Assembly (NCBI GenBank): GCA_030849465.1
Contig: JARVLF010000015.1
Coordinates: 2,232,001 to 2,296,000 of the forward strand
Reading direction: 5' to 3'
Source: Moesziomyces globuligerus
Taxonomy: Eukaryota > Basidiomycota > Ustilaginomycetes > Ustilaginales > Ustilaginaceae
DNA length: 64,000 bases
The first letter of the stretch is position 1; each line of letters begins with the position of its first letter. Of this stretch, positions 30,801-38,527 are shown one piece after another. Made by a program: the position numbers and the translations under genes. Below the pieces are notes generated by a model. The model was not told the origin of the DNA, searched no databases, and saw only the letters and a program-made list of their open reading frames with translations.

Positions 30801-33800
30801 TGCTGCGGCCAAAAAGCGCATCGACGAGCTTAAGAAAGAGGTCCAGTCTACGTCCGAGGACTTGAAGACGGCCAAGAAAGCAGCCGAGACTAACAAGAGC
30901 TCGGCCGAACAGAGCCAGACGCAGGTCAAGGCGCTGGAAGCCAAGCTCGGCGAGGCCAATGACGACCTAGCAAAGACACGCGACGAGGCGAGTGCCGCGC
31001 GCACCCAAATCTCTCAGCTCAAGGATGAGCTCCGCAGCAAAGTGACGGAGCTCGAGGCTGTCGTGGCGGATGCTGCTGCCCGTAAGGCGGCTGCGGAGGA
31101 GCAGACCAAGGAGAACCACACGCTGCTTGGCAAGCTGAAAGACACTGAAGCTAAGCTCACAAAGGCCGGCCAGGACATCTCCTCAGCGCAAGCTCGAGCC
31201 AAGGAGCTGGAGGGAGAGGTGCAGGCGAATGCCAAGGAGCTTGAAGTCAAGTCTGCCGAGGCCGACAAGCGTCGGTCCGAGGTCGAGAGCCTGTCAAAAC
31301 AGCTCGACACATCGACGAAACAGCGCACAGAGCTAGAGGCTCAGCTCGCAGCGAAGGTGTCGGCGCACGACGAGCTCGCCAAGACGCACAAGAAGACGAC
31401 GGCGGATCACGCAGCTGCGCAGTCCGAGCTCGAGCAACAACGTGCCCTGGTGCAAAAGTCGTCCGAGGCGCACGAGCAGGCCCGGAGCGAAGCAACCCAG
31501 CTGGGCGAGAAGCTGAAGAAAGCGCAGACAGATCACAATGGCCTCAAGCGGCAGCTGTCCGAGCTTGACAGCCAGCATAAAGCGCTCGTCACCACCCACG
31601 AGGAGCACAAGAAGGCTTCTGAGACGCAGACGAAGAACCTCGAGGTAGCTACTGCCAAGATCGCTGACCTCGAATCGAGGCTCCAGGAGTCCCAGCGCGA
31701 TCACGACAAGGTGCGTGCTGAGCTCGCCGCCAAAGCCAAGCAGGTGCAAGAAGTCGAAGGCAAGCTGCAGGCTGCGGAGGAGAAGGCCAAGGCGCTAGAC
31801 GAGCGAGCAACCGCCGGTGAAGCGGCTCTGAAGGCCAAGCAGGAGGAGCTCGATGCTGCCGCCAACCAGGCCAAAGAAAAAGTCGAGGAGATCCAGCGTC
31901 TCGAGAAGGAGCTCGGTGCCGCGCAGAAGTCCGCCAAGGACGGAACGCTAAAGCACAAGGCGGCGGCCACCAAGGCGGCTAAGCAGCTCGAGGCACTCAA
32001 GGCCGAGCTCGATCAGGCCAAGGCCGAGCATGCGCAGGCGATGCAGAGCGCCACGCAGGAGCATCAGTCGGCCGCCACTGAGGCTGCCAAGCAACTGGAT
32101 ACGCTCAAGGCGGAGCTGGACAAGGCGAAAGCTAAGCACGCCGAGACGATCACCAGGATGTCCTCGGAGCACGATGAAGCTGTCTCGAAGGCAGAAGAGC
32201 GGGTCAAGTCACATCAGGCGGAGCTTGCAAAGGCCAAGGAGGAGAGCTCTGCGACCCTCAAGAGCATCAAGGGCGACCACGAGACGGCTGCGCGCGACGC
32301 CGCCGACAAGTTCAAGTCACTCCAGGCCGAGCTCGAGGGAGCGAAAGCCACGCACGCCGAAGCGATTGCCAAGATGACTGCAGAGCACAAAGGCGCTGTT
32401 TCTTCTGCGAGCGAGCAGGTGAAGGCAGCCAAGACCGAGCTGGCCACGGCCAGGAAGGAACATGCTGCTGCTCTCAAGAGTGCCAAGGACGATCATGCGG
32501 CGTCTGCACGCACGGCTGCCGAGCAGCTCGAGAACCTGAAGGCGGAGCTAGCTAAGGCCAAGGCCACGCATGCTGAGTCTGCCAAGGCTGCTGATCAGCG
32601 CCTAGAGGCTCTCAAGGCCGAGCTCGTTGAGGCCAAAGCTCAGCACACCGCATCGCTCAGGGCGAGCGAAGAGCACAAGGCCGCGGCGGCGGCGAGTTCC
32701 AAGCAGCTCTCCGCGCTGCAGACCGAGCTCGATCGCGTGCGCACCGAACACACCGAGTCGGCGGCGAAAGCATCGCAAGAGCACCAGGCTGCCTCGGACT
32801 CGCTCGAGGCCGAGCGCAGCAAGCTCGCGAGCGAGCTCGAGAAGCTACGCAACGAGCACAGCAAGACGCTCTCCGCTCACGCCGCAAGGATCACCGAGGC
32901 CGAAGAGAAGCTCAGCAAGGCTGTAGCGGAGGCCAAGACGGCGAAGGAGACGAGCGAAAAGGAGGCGAAGTCGCTGAAGACGGCGTTGGAAAAGGGGCAG
33001 AAGGAGAGCGAGAAGCAGATGGGCGCGCACACGCGCGAGATGCTCGACCTCTCGCAGGCGCTGGAATCCGCACGGGCCGAGCTTCAGCGCAAGGAGGCGC
33101 AGCTCAGCGAGCACGGTTCACAGCTCAGCGAGGTCCGAAGCAGTCTGGGAAGCCGAGAGGCGGATCTCAAGAAGCGCGGCGAGGACGCCGAGGCGCTGCA
33201 GAAGCAGCTCGACGACGTCCACCGTGATCACGCTGCTGCGCTCGATGTCAAGACCGAGGAGCTGGCGTCGGCGCGTGCGGAACACGAAGAGGCACTAGCA
33301 TCCGAGCGCGAGCGCCTCGAAGCTGCCCTCGCCGCCATCCGCACCGAGCTCACCGAGGTCAAGGCGGAGCTCACCGCGGCGCAGGAGGCCAAGGTGGCCT
33401 CGGTGGCCGAGGTGGGTGCGTTGAAGAAGAAGCATCTCACGGCCAAATCGTCGGGTGAAGCAGCGAAGAAGGACAACGCCGAGCTGCGGGCTCAACTCGC
33501 CGATGTCCAGAAACAGCTCGAAGAGCTCCGTGCCGGACATGAGAAGGTTCGGGCGGAGGACGAGCTGCAGGTCGAGGCACTCAAGGCAGAGTTGGAGCTG
33601 GCGAGGGTGAGGGTGCAGGAAGCGGAGGCGGCCAAGTTGGAGGTGGACAACAGGACGGTGTTCAGTAAAGAGCACGTGGACGAGGTGGTGCAGGGCCACG
33701 AGTTGGAGCTGAGCAAGCTCAGGTCGCAGGTTAGGAAGCTAGAGGCGAGCGTATTCGAGGAGACGGACAAGGCGCACCGGGCGACGCGCAGAGCGATCGA

Positions 33801-34338
33801 GTTGGAGGAGAAGCTGCGTGCACCGTCCGAGGCTGGAGCTGGGACTGCCAAGGTGAATGGAGCGGCGAGAAGTCACCGCAGAAGTGCAACGTCTGCGCAT
33901 GTACCTTCGCTCTCGCCACTGGCCGAACGAGAGGTGGACTTCTCCGAGGTCACGCCATCCGCATCGTCTCCGACGTCGTCGACGATGACGACGCCGACAA
34001 GGAGGGGCATTCGAACGGTGCCGGCCGACGAACTTCCGCTTCCGGCAGCCCAGCGTCACCGAAGGAGGGAGAGTCTACAGATGCTTGCGGCGCGCATTGC
34101 CGAGCCCACGCCGGGCCCCGCGGCTGGGGGAGCAGAAGCCATGCTGCCGAGCATGCGCGCAGTGACGCTCGAGAGCAAAGGCCACACGCCCTCCAACTCG
34201 CTCTCGCGCCCGACGCCTGTCGGACTCGCCGCCGATCCAGACCAGTCGCTCCGCTCGTCGCGTCGCCTCCGTCCGCAGTTCGCCAACGACGAACTCCTCT
34301 ACTGCGCCTGCTGCCGCGACGACCTCATCATTGTCTGA
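27817..34338 (+). CDS. giant coiled-coil protein, golgin/USO1-like
   Basis: 2173 residues in a single exon. Almost everything from residue about 65 to 2010 is heptad-patterned Lys/Glu/Ala/Leu coiled coil with few prolines or aromatics. The N-terminal stretch ARARAKLKKHQAQKK resembles the basic start of golgins. Residues about 1387-1566 hold five tandem copies of a 36-residue unit. The last ~150 residues are Ser/Pro/Arg-rich and disordered, ending in CACCRDDLIIV; I see no GRIP domain or transmembrane anchor, so the membrane or cytoskeletal attachment is unknown. A vesicle tether is possible, and nuclear-envelope or septal structural proteins are alternatives. The start ATG at 27817 has a good context (aagATGg). 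Confidence 0.75.
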   Translation: MADAEAAERAAKAARARAKLKKHQAQKKAAAEAEAEAAQNTSDKDAVESATPPVENGASTPQEDTATSKSENKDATDSTQSAELAEAQSKLESLTAQLDSTRKELREATEASASLQRQLKEEVEKAKSSAQAVEESSKAQTKKLEEDLQAQQGKASDLEKQLQQQRDGLKQAEERAKLSEERVATLEASLKDSGSTEATLKDRITKIEAEHTQSHDRASKLQKDLEESRHAHDKAAGDAKIVADKLQQAEAKTASDAKAAKKLEGDLAKLQREAKDQQSQAGQLRTDLQAKEKTIQELQSKLDDPSQANQISALSEQLKEANAKAKDLEAGLADKEKSLKASASDGDKLSKRIGELESKAKAAETATSALEAKLKESKDREATAKTGLEQAEASNAQLVGERDELQKKHGKAEADAKSWKENAEKHSASLAKAEKEAASVRDNADSKEKQLSALRTEKQKLAAELDEAKGKVDSLTQEKAGLEAANAEAIGNSKQLHKTHATQLAELKSKIEQLEEQAKKDGDEAAKLLTDAKKRGDDSSKHADGLDASLKDSLAKVKALEAQLQERDGKIAKAETQHSTSQKELSSVTSQLEALRKELKSAQDELSGAQKDRTDAAKKLEQLNEQLTKLQGDHKAATSSGYKIQEELVKSQKQVADYEGKEKEWLAKHKDLEGLKSKALEDVASLRSEVDSHKGGRETTLKELTSLREQHTKTQAELKASQQEAKKASAAQTEAENRIKELDMQLATSKSNAEKVQETLKSVQSKLDAESKARAAADSTAQERQKDLDQASKRVKDLDTRVKSLATELEKAKADHKQAQQETADRQKQVEAAKSDAAATGDKLEGVSAQLSESHTAVKKLEAEKAKLDKATAGLRKQLEDSQKKSEVTSAELAKATKDHSEALGQKDKELAQARQQVEAHGKQLAGLEDKHSSLEKATAQLRDDKAQLQKELKASQADAETHKSSADGKTKEIEALVVKVSSTEASLAKSTDEAAAAKKRIDELKKEVQSTSEDLKTAKKAAETNKSSAEQSQTQVKALEAKLGEANDDLAKTRDEASAARTQISQLKDELRSKVTELEAVVADAAARKAAAEEQTKENHTLLGKLKDTEAKLTKAGQDISSAQARAKELEGEVQANAKELEVKSAEADKRRSEVESLSKQLDTSTKQRTELEAQLAAKVSAHDELAKTHKKTTADHAAAQSELEQQRALVQKSSEAHEQARSEATQLGEKLKKAQTDHNGLKRQLSELDSQHKALVTTHEEHKKASETQTKNLEVATAKIADLESRLQESQRDHDKVRAELAAKAKQVQEVEGKLQAAEEKAKALDERATAGEAALKAKQEELDAAANQAKEKVEEIQRLEKELGAAQKSAKDGTLKHKAAATKAAKQLEALKAELDQAKAEHAQAMQSATQEHQSAATEAAKQLDTLKAELDKAKAKHAETITRMSSEHDEAVSKAEERVKSHQAELAKAKEESSATLKSIKGDHETAARDAADKFKSLQAELEGAKATHAEAIAKMTAEHKGAVSSASEQVKAAKTELATARKEHAAALKSAKDDHAASARTAAEQLENLKAELAKAKATHAESAKAADQRLEALKAELVEAKAQHTASLRASEEHKAAAAASSKQLSALQTELDRVRTEHTESAAKASQEHQAASDSLEAERSKLASELEKLRNEHSKTLSAHAARITEAEEKLSKAVAEAKTAKETSEKEAKSLKTALEKGQKESEKQMGAHTREMLDLSQALESARAELQRKEAQLSEHGSQLSEVRSSLGSREADLKKRGEDAEALQKQLDDVHRDHAAALDVKTEELASARAEHEEALASERERLEAALAAIRTELTEVKAELTAAQEAKVASVAEVGALKKKHLTAKSSGEAAKKDNAELRAQLADVQKQLEELRAGHEKVRAEDELQVEALKAELELARVRVQEAEAAKLEVDNRTVFSKEHVDEVVQGHELELSKLRSQVRKLEASVFEETDKAHRATRRAIELEEKLRAPSEAGAGTAKVNGAARSHRRSATSAHVPSLSPLAEREVDFSEVTPSASSPTSSTMTTPTRRGIRTVPADELPLPAAQRHRRRESLQMLAARIAEPTPGPAAGGAEAMLPSMRAVTLESKGHTPSNSLSRPTPVGLAADPDQSLRSSRRLRPQFANDELLYCACCRDDLIIV
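31975..32514 (+). repeat. five in-frame 108-bp (36-residue) repeats in the coiled-coil gene
   Basis: Units start at 31975, 32083, 32191, 32299 and 32407, each exactly 36 codons. They share A-x-(L/V/F)-x-x-(L/H/A)-(K/Q)-x-E-L at the start, H-A near position 19 and an H near position 30. Degenerate copies continue to about 32800. Confidence 0.75.
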
Positions 34339-34610
34339 ACCACTCCCACACCCCTTTGAGAATGTCATCACTCATCATGCATTGCAGGCACGCGTGGTGA
34401 GAAGGGTACAGAAAGCGCAAGGAGGGGTATCTCAAAGACCGCGCGTAATGCAGGACCATGTTGGAGGTCCGCGCGTCAGATGCAGGTTGCTTACGAGGGA
34501 AAGAAGACTGTGACTAGGTTGGATAAAAGAATGACCGCGCATGGAGGAGCGACACGTGCATGCCGGGCAAAGGCTGTTGGAGCCCGTGTGTGCGCGGCGA
34601 TGGTGTCGTT

Positions 34611-36542
34611 TTATTCCTCTCGGTCGCGCTTGAGCTGGGAGCTGTTTGCGCCGTTGTTCTGGTTTGCTGGACGCTTGGGATCGGCCGAGTCATCGCCCGC
34701 GGACGTGCCGACGCCGCGCGGATGCAAGCCACTCTGTCGATCGGGGGTGTCCTGACCAAAGTGATTCGCAGCACCTCCGATGTCGCCGTTGACCTGGCCG
34801 ATCGCAGGCGATGCGTGCGCAGCCGGTCGACCTGAGGCATGCGGAGGCTGCCTGCTGCTTCCACTCGGCCCGACCGCGTTGAACGGGTTGGGCACCGCAC
34901 TCTGTTCCAGACCGCCGCTCGAAGCCTGGTCAGGCCGCACAGTGATCAAGCTCTTGAGCCAGCCGTTCTCGGTGCGGAGGCGTGCATTCTCGGCTTCGAG
35001 GTCCGCCATGCGCTGTTGGAGCTCCTTGGCCGCCTGCTCCAGCGCCGCCTCCCTCTGCTTCTTCTTGATCCTGAATCGAGCCGAGGCAGCCGTGTTGCGC
35101 CTGCGCTTGTCCTCCTCGATCGCCATTCGGTTCGCCTCGGCGTCCGCTTCGGGATTGCCAGTGTCGATGAGCTTGAGCGGCGGAATCTCGTAGCGTCGCT
35201 CAATGTCGTCGAGCCGACCGCCCATCTCGTCCGAGTCGTCGGCATCGTCGATCTGCGCCTTCTTGCCTTCCGAGGTGCTGGTGCGCTTCTTCTTGGACGG
35301 GGCGGACCCAGACGCGGACGCGGACGCAGACGCCGAGGCCGACGCAGAGGTGCTCGCCTCACCGGATGCATGTGCACGAAGAGGGGGCCCGGTTGAACTG
35401 CTACCAGCCGAATGGGTGCCGCTGACACCGGCGCGAACGTCAGCCGGTGCGCTGGGCACCTGCGGTGCCGACGTCGGTGCGGGCGCAATCGGAGCGCCCG
35501 GAGCAGCCCAGCTGGGAGCCTGAGGGGACGGAGCGCTGATGCTGTTGGGGCGGGAAGCCGCCAGAAACTGAGCGGCAAGCCAAGGGCTTGGACTGGGGCC
35601 AGAAGCGGCGCCGTTGGGATGAGGCTGGCCCGGCTGAGCAACGTTGGCCTGTTGGCCCGCGTTCATGCCGCCGATGCCTGCACCAGCGTTGACGATGCCG
35701 GCGAGATGCGACTGGAGTTGCGGGTTGGTGAGACCAGCTAGTTGACTCAAGCTGGCCAGGGCAAGCGGGTTGCTGGCGAGGAGGTGCTGCAGAGCAAGGG
35801 CGGAGGTCATGTCCATGGATCCGGGAACGCCGAAGCCGGCTTGGGGGGCTGGCTGCTGTGCCGACGTGGCCGCTTGCGCGCCAAGCTGCTGCAGGCCTGG
35901 GAAGGCGTTGAAAAGCTGGAAGGGGTTGCTCATGCCAGCGCCAGCAGGGTTGGAGGGCTGCGACGGCCGGACGGCAGCGTTGAAGTTTGGAGCGCCAGGG
36001 AAGAAGTTCTGCTGCTGCTGATGCTGCTGCTGCTGTGGTGCGTGCTGCTGCGAGTTGTGTGAGGAAGTGGCGTGGGGCTGCGATGTTGGTGGATACGGGC
36101 TGCCAGAGTTGGAGTCGGTGTCGCGAGCCTTGCCGCGCAGCGCATGGCTTCCTCGGGAGCTGGCGGCGGCGTTCCTGGCAAGTCGCTCGCGCTCCTCCTC
36201 CTGGTTGCGACGGTTCTCGTCCTCGCGGCGACGATTGTGCTCTGCCTCTTCCTTCTCCTTCTCCTCGTCGCCGAGCAAGGCATGTCCGGTGGGGCCATCG
36301 AAGCTGAAGTTGGCATTGGTCCAAAGGGCGAGCTGGTCGGCAAAGTTGGGCGCCTGGCCACCGATGGCATCGTTCTGAGCCGAGCCGCCGGCAACGTCAT
36401 CGGCGACGGCGAAAGCGTCGAGATTGGCGAGCATGCTGTCGGAGCGCGAGTTGGAGCCGCTTTCGTTCTGGTTGTCGGCAGGGGGCGATGTGAACTGATT
36501 GAGACCGAACAAGAAGGAGTTGGGACTCTCTTCGAAGGGCAT
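34611..36542 (-). CDS. bZIP transcription factor, Cys-3/MetR/Zip1-like
   Basis: A protein of 643 residues. The bZIP domain is at about 475-540: basic region RRRNTAASARFRIKKKQRE followed by a leucine-zipper helix with LEQAAKELQQRMADLEAENA. The NTAASARFRIKKK signature is that of fungal Cys-3, MetR and Zip1 regulators, which control sulfur-amino-acid uptake and synthesis, so a sulfur role is likely but not proved. The N-terminus starts with a short conserved-looking stretch (FEESPNSFLFGLNQF). It then has a polyglutamine-type stretch at about 165-180 and Ala/Pro/Gln-rich activation-type sequence. The gene is convergent with the coiled-coil gene (272 nt apart) and divergent from SEC21. Confidence 0.85.
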   Translation of the reverse strand: MPFEESPNSFLFGLNQFTSPPADNQNESGSNSRSDSMLANLDAFAVADDVAGGSAQNDAIGGQAPNFADQLALWTNANFSFDGPTGHALLGDEEKEKEEAEHNRRREDENRRNQEEERERLARNAAASSRGSHALRGKARDTDSNSGSPYPPTSQPHATSSHNSQQHAPQQQQHQQQQNFFPGAPNFNAAVRPSQPSNPAGAGMSNPFQLFNAFPGLQQLGAQAATSAQQPAPQAGFGVPGSMDMTSALALQHLLASNPLALASLSQLAGLTNPQLQSHLAGIVNAGAGIGGMNAGQQANVAQPGQPHPNGAASGPSPSPWLAAQFLAASRPNSISAPSPQAPSWAAPGAPIAPAPTSAPQVPSAPADVRAGVSGTHSAGSSSTGPPLRAHASGEASTSASASASASASASGSAPSKKKRTSTSEGKKAQIDDADDSDEMGGRLDDIERRYEIPPLKLIDTGNPEADAEANRMAIEEDKRRRNTAASARFRIKKKQREAALEQAAKELQQRMADLEAENARLRTENGWLKSLITVRPDQASSGGLEQSAVPNPFNAVGPSGSSRQPPHASGRPAAHASPAIGQVNGDIGGAANHFGQDTPDRQSGLHPRGVGTSAGDDSADPKRPANQNNGANSSQLKRDREE

Positions 36543-38527
36543 GGCTCCGGCCGGACCCTTTTTGCTGTTGTGTGCCTAGGGGCAAGTGAACTCAAATGAA
36601 GCGGCCTGCAGAGGGGTTGAAGACAGGGAGCGTGTTGACAGAAGAGACGCAGACTGCGATAAGACGGTGCGAGACGCTGCGTAGAGGCGAGCAGAGATGA
36701 GCAAAGGAGGTGGTGTGGTGAACGATGTGCGGAGTCAGACGACTGGGAGGCGTCAAGGAACGGGGGCCACCGGCTGGAAGAAAGCCAATCGACGATGAGA
36801 GTGCCGATGGCGGGGCAGATGGAGCTGCGACGAGTGGACTGGATCGGAGGATGATGCTGTTGGCCGCGGGCTAGAGCGAAGCGACGAAGGGCTCAGAGGC
36901 GAGTGAAATGACGAGCGATGGCGATGGATGCGAGGAGGTTGGATGGGTAAGGTCGGAATGGCTGGAGCGACTCGGGAGGCGCTCGAGGTGCATATCGAGA
37001 TTGCCTGTGATTCGCGCGTGGGTCGGCAGCTGTTAACACCGTCGGTGAGCCTCAACCTTGCATGACCAGCCAGCAACCGCTTGTAGCAGCATCGGCAACC
37101 GCCGATTTTTTTTACTCGGGGATGGGAGCCGCTACAACAGCACCGCAGCGCTCCCTTTGCGAAATTCACGCACACGTTCCGAATCGGCACTAACCAAGGT
37201 CGCGAAGCGATGCCAAAATTGGCAAAGTTAGGTCAAGGCTACAGTAGCAGTTCCATGACACTTGCTCCAGCCGGCACATCCGGCACCGGAAGGCAACCCA
37301 GCCTCACGAGGTCGGAGGAGGCGCCTTCATTTGGCGAAAAGAGGCTTCTTTGCTGCCGAATTCGATTGCGACAAGGCACCGCATTCTCACCGAAATCCTG
37401 CCGACGCCATCATCACCAGGGCCGCTTAAAGCGGCTTCAAGCGGGGTGGATGTGCTCGTGGCCAGGGTGCAAGGGTGCGGCTTCTAACCGCTCGGCCAAC
37501 CAGGCCTGCATCAGGCTGCAGTCTCGCCGCGTAAAATCCGGAGCTCGTCCGTGGAGCACTGCACCCCTGCACTCAGCACCTGCACGTCTTGCGGGCCCAC
37601 CTTCATAGGGAAGTCACGCCCATCAAAGGACTCTGGCTGCCTCCTGATTCCAGCTCGGAACCCACTACGATTCTACCGACATCGAAGAGGGTGGCCGGGT
37701 GAGAGGTAGCTGCTGTGAGCAGATCATGTGTATGTGCCGGACCGATTTCTTCGGGCATAGAGAGAGCGGTCAGCATGGTGTGCAGCCCAGATTGCCTCTT
37801 TTTCGGGACGACTGACGTGATTTTAGCGCAATATGATTTGACCCTCTCCAGCCAGCCGGCTCCAGCATCGATTGCAGTACAGCCCGCTTCCTATTAAGCA
37901 TGGCTCCAAGCGTCTTTCTTCGTCATTTGGGCGATGCTGCCATCAGGAGCATGATGATCACGAGCCTTCTCAACGTCCAGATCTGCAGACTGATATCGGG
38001 GTTGATGGTGCGCCGATTCTTTACGATGGAAAGTGTTAGAGCTTGTCAAAGGACACAAGAGAGGAAGTCAATTACGTGCTGATCTGTAAGCACGCATCCC
38101 GCCCTTGACCCGATCACAATTTACCGGCCCAGCGCGAGGCAACAGCGCACCGACCAACAGCGACTGCAGCCCTCAGGGCTGGCCAACCCGCGTCAGGGCG
38201 TGTGTGTCTCTGGCGGGCCTCCAAGGTGTTGAGCTGGAAGGTCCGCCTGTCTGCCGCATTCCCGCAGTTCCAGCAAGGCGCTGCTGCCAGCCTCACTTGG
38301 CACTGCACCCGCCCTGCCTGGCCCATCGCCGCTCGCTGCCGCCCGCACGCGTTGCTCGAGGCTCACTCCGCACGCTCCATCGACAGTACACACTCTTCTC
38401 AATCCCTCCATCGCTTCTCCCCCTCAACTTCCGTCTCATCTGCCTTCGACATCGCGGGCCGCCTGCACCAGCGTCCATCCACACCCGGTGCCTGGTCTCA
38501 TCCTCGGCGTCTGCCTGCCCGCCCGCC
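36543..38527. other. divergent intergenic region between bZIP gene and SEC21
   Basis: About 2 kb. It includes a perfect 7-bp palindrome at 37421-37435 (GCCGCTT-A-AAGCGGC). A tRNA-A-box-like sequence on the minus strand near 37498 was examined and rejected. The frame of SEC21 stays open up to 38105 without an ATG in good context. No other gene is seen. Confidence 0.4.

Noticed and set aside
37365..37506. Possible minus-strand tRNA with intron (TGGCCGAGCGG A-box-like sequence)
   Set aside because: No proper anticodon stem, no matching acceptor 3' strand, and the only B-box-like sequence (near 37370) is a poor match about 125 nt away.
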